A DNA stretch of 5,372 nt. It comes from Chloroflexota bacterium (GTDB lineage: Bacteria > Chloroflexota > UBA6077 > CF-72). The translations under genes were made by a program, and so were the position numbers. The stretch covers positions 1-5,372 of the forward strand of contig JAFAWJ010000163.1 in the NCBI GenBank assembly GCA_019242065.1. Direction: 5' to 3'. The notes under the pieces were generated by a model. That model did not search any database, was not told where the DNA came from, and saw only the letters and a list, made by a program, of their open reading frames with translations. This document shows, piece by piece, positions 1 to 5,372 of this stretch. Every line of letters starts with the position of its first letter. Position 1 is the stretch's first letter.

Positions 1-149
1 TACCACGTGCGCGTGCCGCCGTCCGTTTCCTGCGGCTGGGTGTCGTAGAAGCGCACGTATTCGCACGGCACGAAGTCGGTTGCAGTGGGGCGCCCCGTCG
101 CCCCATAACTGGCCATCGTCGAGCGGACGTCGGTTCGGTCAAGCACCAT
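1..149 (-). CDS. Partial unknown protein (N-terminal 49 residues), cut by left window edge
   Basis: Reading leftwards from an ATG at 149-147, the frame is open for 49 codons and runs off the window, with the last two bases (TA) incomplete. The visible protein includes the stretches SYGATGRPTATDF and YVRFYDTQPQETDGGTRTW. It has no signal peptide and no membrane segment. A second in-frame ATG at 116-114 would give a product starting MASYGATG and is a fair alternative, because neither start has a strong Shine-Dalgarno sequence. The gene begins 33 bases after the stop of the preceding small gene, in the same direction, so it probably belongs to the same operon. I do not recognise the family with confidence. 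The N-terminal style is compatible with a small cupin-type protein, but no metal-binding motif lies in the visible part, so the function should be treated as unknown. Confidence 0.6.
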   Translation of the reverse strand, partial: MVLDRTDVRSTMASYGATGRPTATDFVPCEYVRFYDTQPQETDGGTRTW

Positions 150-182
150 GCAGCCGATCTTACCTGCACGTCGGACTGGGAA

Positions 183-521
183 CTAGCGGATGGGAAACGG
201 CTTTTCGGGCAGATCCTGGCCGCGGCGGACGGCCTCGGCGACCTGGTCATGTTGGGACAGCGCTTTCCAGCGGCTCGAGTACCAGCACGAGAAGCCGCCC
301 CACGGTTGCGGGCCGACCACGGACGTCTTCCACAGCACCGGCGGACCGTTCCCTACCAGATCGTGGTCGATGCCCATGAACAGGGTGGTGACTGTCCATT
401 TGCCGGCCTCGTCGAACGCGACCCGTCGACGGCGGCCGTCCTGCATGAACGCTTTCCAAATCTGCGGATCGTCCTGACGGACAGGATTATCTTCGTCGTC
501 CAGGACATAGCGGCGCAGCAC
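183..521 (-). CDS. Conserved-looking small protein of unknown function, true start uncertain
   Basis: This is a soluble protein of about 112 residues from the first usable start (GTG at 521-519) to a TAG at 185-183. It has no membrane segment or signal peptide. Recognisable stretches are RRYVLDDEDNPV, DPQIWKAFM, a beta-rich middle with TTLFMGIDH and PPVLWKTSVVG, and SSRWKALSQHDQVAEAVRRG at the C-terminus. This pattern (a Tyr-Val-Leu-Asp opening, a Trp-containing helix, a Gly-[LI]-Asp-His turn, then a Trp-Lys/Glu-Thr strand) resembles short uncharacterised proteins found in bacteria and phages. I know no assigned function. It follows the ring-cleavage dioxygenase small subunit in the same direction, so co-expression with that enzyme is likely. 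The frame upstream of the GTG stays open and coding-like to about 600 without an ATG, GTG or TTG, so the real N-terminus probably lies further upstream. See the separate entry for 522-600. Confidence 0.65.
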   Translation of the reverse strand: MLRRYVLDDEDNPVRQDDPQIWKAFMQDGRRRRVAFDEAGKWTVTTLFMGIDHDLVGNGPPVLWKTSVVGPQPWGGFSCWYSSRWKALSQHDQVAEAVRRGQDLPEKPFPIR

Positions 522-600
522 GCGGGGATGATAGCGGTCGAAGGGCAGTCCGCCGAAGTCCTCCTGGACGCCGTCCAGGTGGGCGCGGATGGTGGCCCAT
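522..600 (-). other. Start-less in-frame extension of the small unknown gene (possible frameshift)
   Basis: Upstream of the GTG at 521 the same frame reads as plausible protein (for example IRAHLDGVQEDFGGLPFDRY) with nearly every third position G or C, as in true genes here. It contains no ATG, GTG or TTG before an in-frame stop at 665-663. An ATG at 600-598, 12 bases after the stop of the LigA-like gene and preceded by AAGAG at reasonable spacing, would be the natural start but is in another frame. A one-base insertion or deletion between about 599 and 588 would join them. An AGGAGG at 565-560 lies 11 bases before an in-frame CTG at 548-546, a less likely start. Confidence 0.45.
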
Positions 601-612
601 AGCGGCTCTTTT

Positions 613-882
613 TCAGCTCGTCGAGCCCGGGTCGTGGATACGCTGGACGTAATTGGCCATCGTCACGCCCACCACCTGCTGCTGGGCAAAGGCTCCCAGC
701 AGGTACCCGTGCGCGCCGAGTTCGGCCAGACGTCCCACGTCGCCACTGAGAATGGCGCGGCGCTCCTGGTCGCTCAGCGGGAAATCGGCGATGGCCGCCG
801 ACGGATCTTCCCGCATGCGCCGCGCAAAGCCGGTGTCCTTGCGCAGACGCTGCGCGATCTTGTGGACAGCGTAGATGCTCAT
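613..882 (-). CDS. LigA-type small subunit of class III extradiol dioxygenase
   Basis: The product is an 89-residue helical protein starting MSIYAVHKIAQRLRKDTGF. It matches the small (alpha) subunit type of protocatechuate 4,5-dioxygenase, the LigA domain: an N-terminal helix pair, then PLSDQERRAILSGDVGRL and LGAHGYLLGAFAQ, ending in a helix with NYVQRIHD. In LigAB the small subunit packs over the active site of the large subunit and helps form the substrate pocket. The length fits a bare LigA domain; the classic Sphingobium LigA is longer at about 139 residues. I chose the ATG at 882-880 because it lies two bases after the TGA of the LigB-like gene, typical of translational coupling, and because the family signature begins there. 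An upstream ATG at 900-898 would add six residues and overlap the LigB-like gene. The product should act with the LigB-like protein just upstream in the cytoplasm. Confidence 0.8.
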   Translation of the reverse strand: MSIYAVHKIAQRLRKDTGFARRMREDPSAAIADFPLSDQERRAILSGDVGRLAELGAHGYLLGAFAQQQVVGVTMANYVQRIHDPGSTS

Positions 883-884
883 GC

Positions 885-1712
885 TCAATCCCAACGCCAC
901 ACGCCATACGCGTGTCCGAGCTCCAGTTGCGACTCCAGAAAGCGCGGTTTGCGATCGCCGACGGCGCCCAGCATCGCAATCCAGTTCAGCACTTCGCCGG
1001 CGACGTTCCCGCCACCCGCCAGTCGCTCACTCGTCGCCGCGTTCAGCAGGTCGTTTATCTGTGCGGCGCGCAAATAGTCGATAATGGCGCGCGCCCAATC
1101 CGGATCCGGCACACCGGAGTAGGTCCCGCGTGGCGAGAGCGGACCGCCCACGTCGAGCGAGAAGCTCCCGCTGCCGAGTACGGCGACCCGCGTGCGATCG
1201 GGCACCGCCTCCACCGCTTCGCGGACCAGTTGGCCCAGCGCCAGGCACCGTCTGGCGGCCGGCAGCGGGTGCACGATTCCGTTGACGAAGATAGGGACAA
1301 TCGGAATGCGCATGTCAGGCGTCAGGAAGTGGAGTGGCACCAGGATCGAATGATCGACCTCGAATTCTTGCGTGCGCGCCAGGTCGAACCCGTGCTGCAG
1401 TCCAGACTTCAGGAGATGTTCAGCGAGAGATTCGCTCACCGGCAGCGTGTACCGCGGCAAGCCGGGCGTGCCGTCGTTCGGACCGCTGGTATGGTCGCTC
1501 ACACCGACTGAGAGCGTCGGAAAATTGTCGAGGAAAAACGTATTGAGGTGATCGGAGTCGAAGATGACCAGCACCTCCGGCTCGACGGCTCGCAGGTGGT
1601 CGGCCACACTCCGGTACAGCTGCGCCGTTTCGGACTGGGGCCCTTCGCGTGCGACGAGGGCAGGAAACATGGGCGTGTGGGGTACGCCGAAGCCCGCGAC
1701 AATCTCGGCCAT
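885..1712 (-). CDS. LigB-type class III extradiol ring-cleavage dioxygenase large subunit
   Basis: The 275-residue product belongs to the LigB family, non-heme Fe(II) enzymes that open catechol-type rings next to the hydroxyl pair (meta cleavage) using O2. Metal ligands expected from LigB are all visible: His12 in GFGVPHTPMFP, His55 in IFDSDHLNTFF and Glu240 in GGNVAGEVLNWIAMLGA. His121 in FEVDHSILVPLHFL matches a conserved active-site histidine (His127 of Sphingobium LigB). The second catalytic histidine, His195 of LigB in a Gly-Gly-x-Ser-His motif, appears replaced: the matching segment is VLGSGSFSLDVGGP, with Leu186 where His is expected. Length is close to the usual 280 to 300. The start is an ATG five bases after the stop of the metallo-hydrolase gene, with GAGGG nine bases upstream. 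It is followed two bases later by the LigA-like gene, so the two should form a heteromeric enzyme. The substrate is unknown; protocatechuate or gallate should not be assumed. Confidence 0.85.
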   Translation of the reverse strand: MAEIVAGFGVPHTPMFPALVAREGPQSETAQLYRSVADHLRAVEPEVLVIFDSDHLNTFFLDNFPTLSVGVSDHTSGPNDGTPGLPRYTLPVSESLAEHLLKSGLQHGFDLARTQEFEVDHSILVPLHFLTPDMRIPIVPIFVNGIVHPLPAARRCLALGQLVREAVEAVPDRTRVAVLGSGSFSLDVGGPLSPRGTYSGVPDPDWARAIIDYLRAAQINDLLNAATSERLAGGGNVAGEVLNWIAMLGAVGDRKPRFLESQLELGHAYGVWRWD

Positions 1713-1717
1713 GCACC

Positions 1718-2692
1718 TTAGCCCTCAGCAGCCATGCGTTCCAGTCCGATCTGGGCCGCGCGCGCGCCATTGCGCGTCACCTCGAAGTAGCGCTGGATCA
1801 GCTCACTGCCAACTTCGAATGGATGCGGTCCATCGCCCCGCCCGGCCAGCATTTTTGTCTTGTTGACGGCGTTGTCGAACTCGGAGTGGTTCGAGAGCAG
1901 CACCGTGGCCTGCGTCGCGGCGGCTTGCGCGGCGATGTGCCGCTGAGAGTCGATATAGATTTGCAGGTTGCGAATGCCGGGATCCGGCGTGCTGCACGGA
2001 AAATTCAGCGCGGTGCCACCCGAATAGACCACGTTGAGCGGGCGACCGCGGTCGAACACCGTAAACGTGAAGGACAGCGTGCCCGGTGTGTGGCCGGGCG
2101 TCTGCCACAGCGTGAGGGTGGTGTCGCCCAGGGTGAGTGGCATGCCGTCGTGGGCATCCACGTCGTGTCGCGGCGACATCGACGTGTAGCGATTCGGGTA
2201 GCGGCTCAGCATCTCCCAATCGGCGGGGTCCATCACGACGCGCGCGCCGCGCTTCTGGAGTATCTCCGCGCCGCCGATATGGTCGCCGTGGGCGTGGGAG
2301 ATCACCACGTACTGGATGTCGTCGGGGTTGAGACCCAGCCGCCGCATGCCCCCGACGATCAGCTCCTCCGAGTTGTACGGGAAGATGGTGTCGAGCACGA
2401 TGAAGCCCTGGCTGGTCTGGAGCGCCCAGGCGGAGTGCACCTTGCCTCCGACGAAGTACAGGTTGTCGAAGACCTGCGCCGCATCCGCGTACCACGTCGC
2501 GCGTGGCGGCGCGGCGCTCGGGTCGCGGACATATGCCGGCACGTTGTCAGTCGTGTTGACCGACCCCAGCGCCGGCAGCAAGCACAGCCGCGTGAGCGCG
2601 CCGAGGAAGTCGAACCCGGCTGCGCGCTGCGCGGCCCGGATCGCGTCTTCAATTTCCTGGTCGAAGTCCCTACCTGGCGGGGTCGTGCTCAC
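1718..2692 (-). CDS. Subclass-B3-like metallo-beta-lactamase-fold hydrolase
   Basis: The 324-residue product has a metallo-beta-lactamase fold with a full dinuclear zinc site: HAHGDH (His133, His135, Asp137, His138), His201 in TPGHTPGT, and His269 in LLSNHSEFDN. The motif order and the His at the last position, rather than Cys, place it nearest subclass B3. About 70 residues precede the fold, which begins around WYADAAQVFDNLYFVGG (67-83). No N-terminal signal peptide is present, unlike secreted B3 lactamases, so a cytoplasmic hydrolase of a lactone, ester or amide metabolite is more likely than antibiotic resistance. The start is GTG at 2692-2690, with AGGAG ten bases upstream. It overlaps the end of the aldo/keto reductase gene by 23 bases and ends five bases before the LigB-like gene, so it is an inner member of the operon. 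The substrate cannot be read from sequence. Confidence 0.88.
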   Translation of the reverse strand: MSTTPPGRDFDQEIEDAIRAAQRAAGFDFLGALTRLCLLPALGSVNTTDNVPAYVRDPSAAPPRATWYADAAQVFDNLYFVGGKVHSAWALQTSQGFIVLDTIFPYNSEELIVGGMRRLGLNPDDIQYVVISHAHGDHIGGAEILQKRGARVVMDPADWEMLSRYPNRYTSMSPRHDVDAHDGMPLTLGDTTLTLWQTPGHTPGTLSFTFTVFDRGRPLNVVYSGGTALNFPCSTPDPGIRNLQIYIDSQRHIAAQAAATQATVLLSNHSEFDNAVNKTKMLAGRGDGPHPFEVGSELIQRYFEVTRNGARAAQIGLERMAAEG

Positions 2693-3695
2693 TGGCGTGG
2701 GTCTCCTCCCCGCCTAGCATAGCCGCGTCGATCCGTTGCATGACCGCGGCCGACAGCGGCCCGGCGGCTTCCGCCGCCAGCGCCTCGTGTAGCTCGAGTC
2801 GATTCTTGACGCCGAGTGTCACGGTGGCGACGCCTGGCAACGTCAGCGCGTAACGGTGCGCCAGAAACGCTGGCTGCAGGCCGAGCTCATGCGCCAGGTG
2901 CCGAAACGGCTCCGCGCGGCGGAACGCGGCCGCCGCTTCGTCGTCGACGGTACGGTCGAACCCATTGGTGAGCGCTCCGCTTCTGGTCGGGCTGATGACC
3001 ATCACCGCTACCCCGCGGCGGTCCGCCGTGGCGATCAGCTCGGTTGCGCCCGGTCGGAGATCACTCGAGCCGGTCGCCGCTCGGGAGCGCAGGACGTTGG
3101 CTTCGACCTGGGCAACCCGCGGAGCCGGATCCTCCTTGAGTGCGGCGATGCACGTCGGCGCGTCGCCGGTGGCCGAGATAGCCCAGGCGCCGATACGGCC
3201 CTCCTCCGCGAGTCGGGCCATCGTCGGCCGGACGACGTCCTGGTACAGGCTGAGCGGCAGCCCGAGGGCGGTTGGCGGCTGACCGTCGGGGATGAGTGGG
3301 TCGTGCACGAACAAGATATCGACGTGAGAAGTCTGCAAGCGCGCGAGGCTGTCGTTCAGACTCCGCCCGATGGCGGCGTTGAGCCGGTCGGCCGTGAGCG
3401 GCTGCTCGAGCAGCATCGGCCGGACCTGGGACCAGCGCGCGAAGAGGGCAACCTTGGTCGTGATGCGTATGCCGGCCGGCAGCCGTCCGCTGAAGGCCTC
3501 GCCGACGACCAGCTCGGCTTCACCCTTGCCGTAGGTAGGGGCGACGTCGATCAGGGTGATGCCGGCCTCGACCGCGGCGTGCACGGTCGCCACTGACTCG
3601 GAGCGGGTGCGCGGCCCCCAGGTGCCGCCGATGCCGCCGCCGCCTAGCGAGAGTGCACTCACCGCGCCAAGCTGGCCGAAGGTGCGTGTCTGCAT
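2670..3695 (-). CDS. Aldo/keto reductase, aldose/pyridoxal dehydrogenase-like
   Basis: The 341-residue product is an NAD(P)-dependent aldo/keto reductase with a (beta/alpha)8 barrel. The catalytic tetrad is complete: Asp50 and Tyr55 in LIDVAPTYGKGEAE, Lys81 in RITTKVALF, and His131 in HVDILFVHDPL. The N-terminal LSLGGGGIGGTWG and the overall length resemble the group containing D-threo-aldose 1-dehydrogenase and AKR-type pyridoxal dehydrogenase, which oxidise cyclic hemiacetals to lactones. That role is inferred only. It is the first gene of the leftward operon, starting at an ATG with no clear Shine-Dalgarno (GGGG lies one base from the ATG), so a leaderless or very short leader transcript is possible. 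Its 3' end overlaps the metallo-hydrolase start by 23 bases, which suggests coupled translation and perhaps consecutive steps: oxidation to a lactone, then hydrolysis. Reduction of an aldehyde made by ring cleavage is the alternative. Confidence 0.87.
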   Translation of the reverse strand: MQTRTFGQLGAVSALSLGGGGIGGTWGPRTRSESVATVHAAVEAGITLIDVAPTYGKGEAELVVGEAFSGRLPAGIRITTKVALFARWSQVRPMLLEQPLTADRLNAAIGRSLNDSLARLQTSHVDILFVHDPLIPDGQPPTALGLPLSLYQDVVRPTMARLAEEGRIGAWAISATGDAPTCIAALKEDPAPRVAQVEANVLRSRAATGSSDLRPGATELIATADRRGVAVMVISPTRSGALTNGFDRTVDDEAAAAFRRAEPFRHLAHELGLQPAFLAHRYALTLPGVATVTLGVKNRLELHEALAAEAAGPLSAAVMQRIDAAMLGGEETHASEHDPAR

Positions 3696-3716
3696 ACCCC
3701 GGCGCCAGTGTACTCG

Positions 3717-3744
3717 TCGACCGGCCTGATCTCCGACCTACAAT
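3717..3744 (+). promoter_or_regulatory. Candidate sigma70-type promoter for the propeller lactonase gene
   Basis: TCGACC at 3717-3722 (4 of 6 matches to TTGACA) and TACAAT at 3739-3744 (5 of 6 to TATAAT) are separated by 16 bases. This is the only good match in the 66-base gap between the divergent genes. The predicted transcript start near 3751 would leave a leader of only about 11 bases before the ATG at 3762. Prediction by eye only. Confidence 0.4.
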
Positions 3745-3761
3745 GCCTCTCGGATTTGCTG

Positions 3762-4898
3762 ATGCTGGTGTACGTCGGGTCGATTACGTCGGTGTACGTG
3801 GAGCCGAAGCCGCCGCTGTATGAGCGGCCGGCGCCGCTGCCGCGTGAGGGCAACATGGGCGAGGACCAGGTCGGCATCAGCGTCTTCGACCTGGATTCGG
3901 ACTCGGGCGAGCTGCGCTTGCTCCAGCAGGTGCGCGGACTTCGCAACCCGACCTACCTTGCCCGCCACCCTGCGCACCGGCTGCTGTACGCGGCGCAACG
4001 CGAGACGACCACCTGGGGGCCGATCGAAGCCTTCGCCGGACAGATCACGACGCTGACGATCGGCGCAGACGGGACGCTGTCCGTGCACGACCACCTGCCG
4101 ATCGGCGGCGGCGCAACTTACATCAGCACCGCGCCTGACGGACGTTACCTGCTGGCGGCGCTGCCGGGGCCCCGCTGCCTGATGGTCTTTCCCATCGGCG
4201 ACGACGGCCACGTCGAACCCGCCGCCGACATGGTCCAGCTGCAGGGTCGGGGCGTCAATACCATCACGCTGGAGCGTCCCTTTCCGCACTGCATTCGACC
4301 GGACGTGGCCGGCAAGCGCGCGCTGGCGTGCGACATGGGCATGGACCGCGTGATGGTGTTCGACCTGGATGCGGATGGACGCTTCGCTCCCAGTCCGCAC
4401 CCGTTTGCGCAGCTCAGCTCGGGCGCCGGTCCGCGCCACCTGTGGGTCCACCCCAACAACCGCTGGGTCTATACCGTCAACGAGATCGACTCGTCGGTGT
4501 CGGCCTTCGACTACAACGCCGAGTCGTCAGCGCTGCGACTGCTCGGCACCACCTCGACGCGCCCGGAGGGGTTCGTGGGTCACAACTCGGGTGCGCAGAT
4601 CGTCGTGCATCCCTCCGGTCAGTTCGTGTACAGCTCCAACCGCGGGCACAACAGCATTGCCGTGTTCAGTATCGACCAGGAGTCGGGTCGGCCGCGGCTG
4701 CTGGAGCTGGTCTCGACGCAGGGCGAGACGCCACGCAACTTCAATATCGATCCGAGCGGTCAGTTCCTGGTGGTGGCCAACGCCAACAGCAACACCCTGG
4801 TGAGCTTTCGCATCGATCAGCACAGCGGGCAGCTCTCGCCGACGGGCCACGCGGCGAGCTGCGACAAACCAGTGTGCGTCATGTTCGGCCAGGGGTAG
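3762..4898 (+). CDS. Lactonase / carboxymuconate cyclase-type seven-bladed beta-propeller protein
   Basis: The 378-residue product is of the beta-propeller lactonase family that includes 6-phosphogluconolactonase (Pgl) and fungal 3-carboxy-cis,cis-muconate lactonizing enzyme. Blade repeats recur along the chain: ARHPAHRLLYAAQ, STAPDGRYLLAA, WVHPNNRWVYTVNE, VVHPSGQFVYSSNRGHNSIAVF (SNRGH near residues 292-296) and IDPSGQFLVVANANSNTLVSF. The family hallmark SNRGHNSIAVF is intact. I chose ATG 3762 because MLVYVGS is the usual first strand; an in-frame ATG at 3708 would add 18 non-family residues and read through the candidate promoter. About 20 to 25 residues rich in Pro and Glu are inserted between the first strand (YVGSIT) and GISVFDLD. 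No signal peptide is visible. The gene is transcribed away from the catabolic operon across a short shared intergenic region, so it may act on a lactone of the same pathway. The exact reaction is unknown and sugar-lactone hydrolysis remains possible. Confidence 0.87.
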   Translation: MLVYVGSITSVYVEPKPPLYERPAPLPREGNMGEDQVGISVFDLDSDSGELRLLQQVRGLRNPTYLARHPAHRLLYAAQRETTTWGPIEAFAGQITTLTIGADGTLSVHDHLPIGGGATYISTAPDGRYLLAALPGPRCLMVFPIGDDGHVEPAADMVQLQGRGVNTITLERPFPHCIRPDVAGKRALACDMGMDRVMVFDLDADGRFAPSPHPFAQLSSGAGPRHLWVHPNNRWVYTVNEIDSSVSAFDYNAESSALRLLGTTSTRPEGFVGHNSGAQIVVHPSGQFVYSSNRGHNSIAVFSIDQESGRPRLLELVSTQGETPRNFNIDPSGQFLVVANANSNTLVSFRIDQHSGQLSPTGHAASCDKPVCVMFGQG

Positions 4899-5372
4899 TT
4901 AGACCGTCACGGGCGGCGCGGTGGCGGCGCGCAGTTTGGGTATCACCTCGGCGGCGTACAGCGCCATCGACTGCTGCGCCAGCTCGAAGCTGAGACCGCC
5001 GAACTGGAACATGTGGTTCAGGTGGGTAAAGCCAACCTCGCCCTGCAGATACCGCAGCGTGTCGGCCACTTCCTGCGGGTTGCCCGCGATCAGCCGCGCC
5101 TGATCGATCAGTTGCCCGATGTCCAGGTCGGCCAGCGCGGTCGACGGGCGCCGCGACTGCGAAAACCGCGTCGGCCGCAGCGCCGAATCCCGCAGCCCCG
5201 CCAGGAAGCGACGGAAGCACTGCACCGCCAGCGTGCGCGCCTGCTCGCTGGTTTCGCACACGACCGTGTGATACAGCGTGCCGATCTGATATTCAGCCGG
5301 ATCCCGACCGACCCGCTGCCACTCGTCACGGTAGATGCGAACCGTCTCCGCAAACTCCGCCACCGGTCGGGG
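4899..5372 (-). CDS. Partial luciferase-like (LLM) flavin-dependent monooxygenase, C-terminal part
   Basis: The C-terminal 157 residues of a gene that enters from the right edge, ending at a TAA. It matches bacterial-luciferase-like monooxygenases: a linker with EYQIGTLYHTVVCETSEQA, the family's Gly-x-Pro-x-Glu-Val turn as GNPQEVADTLRYL (fragment residues about 97-109), then FTHLNHMFQFGGL and a terminal helix ending AAEVIPKLR. These enzymes use reduced flavin (FMNH2 or F420, depending on group) and O2 or a coenzyme to oxygenate or reduce small molecules. The N-terminal barrel with the flavin site lies outside the window, so cofactor and substrate cannot be judged. An internal GTG at 5363 is in frame, but coding continues upstream of it and it is not the start. 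Its stop codon directly abuts that of the converging propeller lactonase. It is probably in a separate transcript from the other genes. Confidence 0.82.
   Translation of the reverse strand, partial: PRPVAEFAETVRIYRDEWQRVGRDPAEYQIGTLYHTVVCETSEQARTLAVQCFRRFLAGLRDSALRPTRFSQSRRPSTALADLDIGQLIDQARLIAGNPQEVADTLRYLQGEVGFTHLNHMFQFGGLSFELAQQSMALYAAEVIPKLRAATAPPVTV

Noticed and set aside
883..900. Alternative ATG at 900-898 for the LigA-like gene
   Set aside because: It adds six residues and overlaps the LigB-like 3' end. The ATG at 882, two bases after the preceding stop, fits the family start better.
353..979. Minus-strand open frame (208 codons) spanning the dioxygenase junctions
   Set aside because: It crosses the LigB-like end, the LigA-like gene and the small unknown gene in a different frame, and its translation is Ser/Arg/Pro-rich without family features.
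2560..2615. Hydrophobic stretch FLGALTRLCLLPALG in the metallo-hydrolase as a signal or membrane segment
   Set aside because: It starts near residue 29, after an acidic stretch, is short, contains an Arg and lacks a signal-peptide layout; it is more likely an amphipathic or packed helix.
1649..2722. Long plus-strand open frame (357 codons) opposite the metallo-hydrolase gene
   Set aside because: It is antisense to a gene with a complete zinc-binding motif set. Its translation is rich in Arg, Val and Ala with no recognisable fold, as expected from the complement of GC3-rich coding sequence.
3707..3735. Leftward promoter for the aldo/keto reductase with TACACT (3712-3707) as -10
   Set aside because: No acceptable -35 lies 16 to 18 bases upstream, and the nearest TTG-type hexamer is 25 bases away. 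Too weak to list.
3738..4451. Minus-strand open frame (237 codons) opposite the propeller lactonase
   Set aside because: It is the mirror of a clear beta-propeller gene. The composition is arginine- and glutamine-rich and no family is recognisable.
1..5372. tRNA or rRNA genes, CRISPR arrays, insertion sequences, direct repeats and intrinsic terminators
   Set aside because: None was seen on reading. There is no T-run after a GC hairpin in the intergenic gaps and no repeated units beyond the propeller blade repeats, which are protein-level.

Overview
The window is a GC-rich bacterial fragment with third codon positions mostly G or C, densely packed genes and no mobile element, RNA gene or repeat array that I could see. 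It looks like a chromosomal catabolic locus of a free-living, high-GC bacterium. Phylum cannot be assigned from the sequence. An uncultured soil or marine proteobacterium-like or similar lineage is a guess based on gene content.

Layout. Positions 1 to 3695 carry a minus-strand run of six genes, read from right to left: an aldo/keto reductase (3695-2670), a subclass-B3-like metallo-beta-lactamase-fold hydrolase (2692-1718), a LigB-type extradiol dioxygenase large subunit (1712-885), a LigA-type small subunit (882-613), a small conserved-looking protein of unknown function (to 183, start unclear), and the N-terminal piece of a further gene cut by the left edge (149-1). The first four genes overlap or lie 2 to 5 bases apart, so they almost certainly form one operon. 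A short divergent intergenic region (3696-3761) separates this operon from a plus-strand lactonase/carboxymuconate-cyclase-type beta-propeller gene (3762-4898). That gene ends directly against the stop codon of a converging luciferase-like flavin monooxygenase, cut by the right edge (5372-4899).

How the genes may work together. LigAB-like enzymes open dihydroxylated aromatic rings by meta cleavage. The neighbouring aldo/keto reductase, metallo-hydrolase and propeller lactonase are the sort of enzymes that convert aldehydes, hemiacetals, lactones or esters, and the flavin monooxygenase could supply an oxygenation step. The locus therefore reads as a degradation pathway for an aromatic or lactone-forming compound. 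The actual substrate cannot be read from the sequence. The most notable points are a dioxygenase large subunit that keeps its metal ligands but appears to have lost a second-shell catalytic histidine, and a small gene whose coding signal extends about 80 bases upstream of any usable start codon, which suggests a frameshift or an unusual start.
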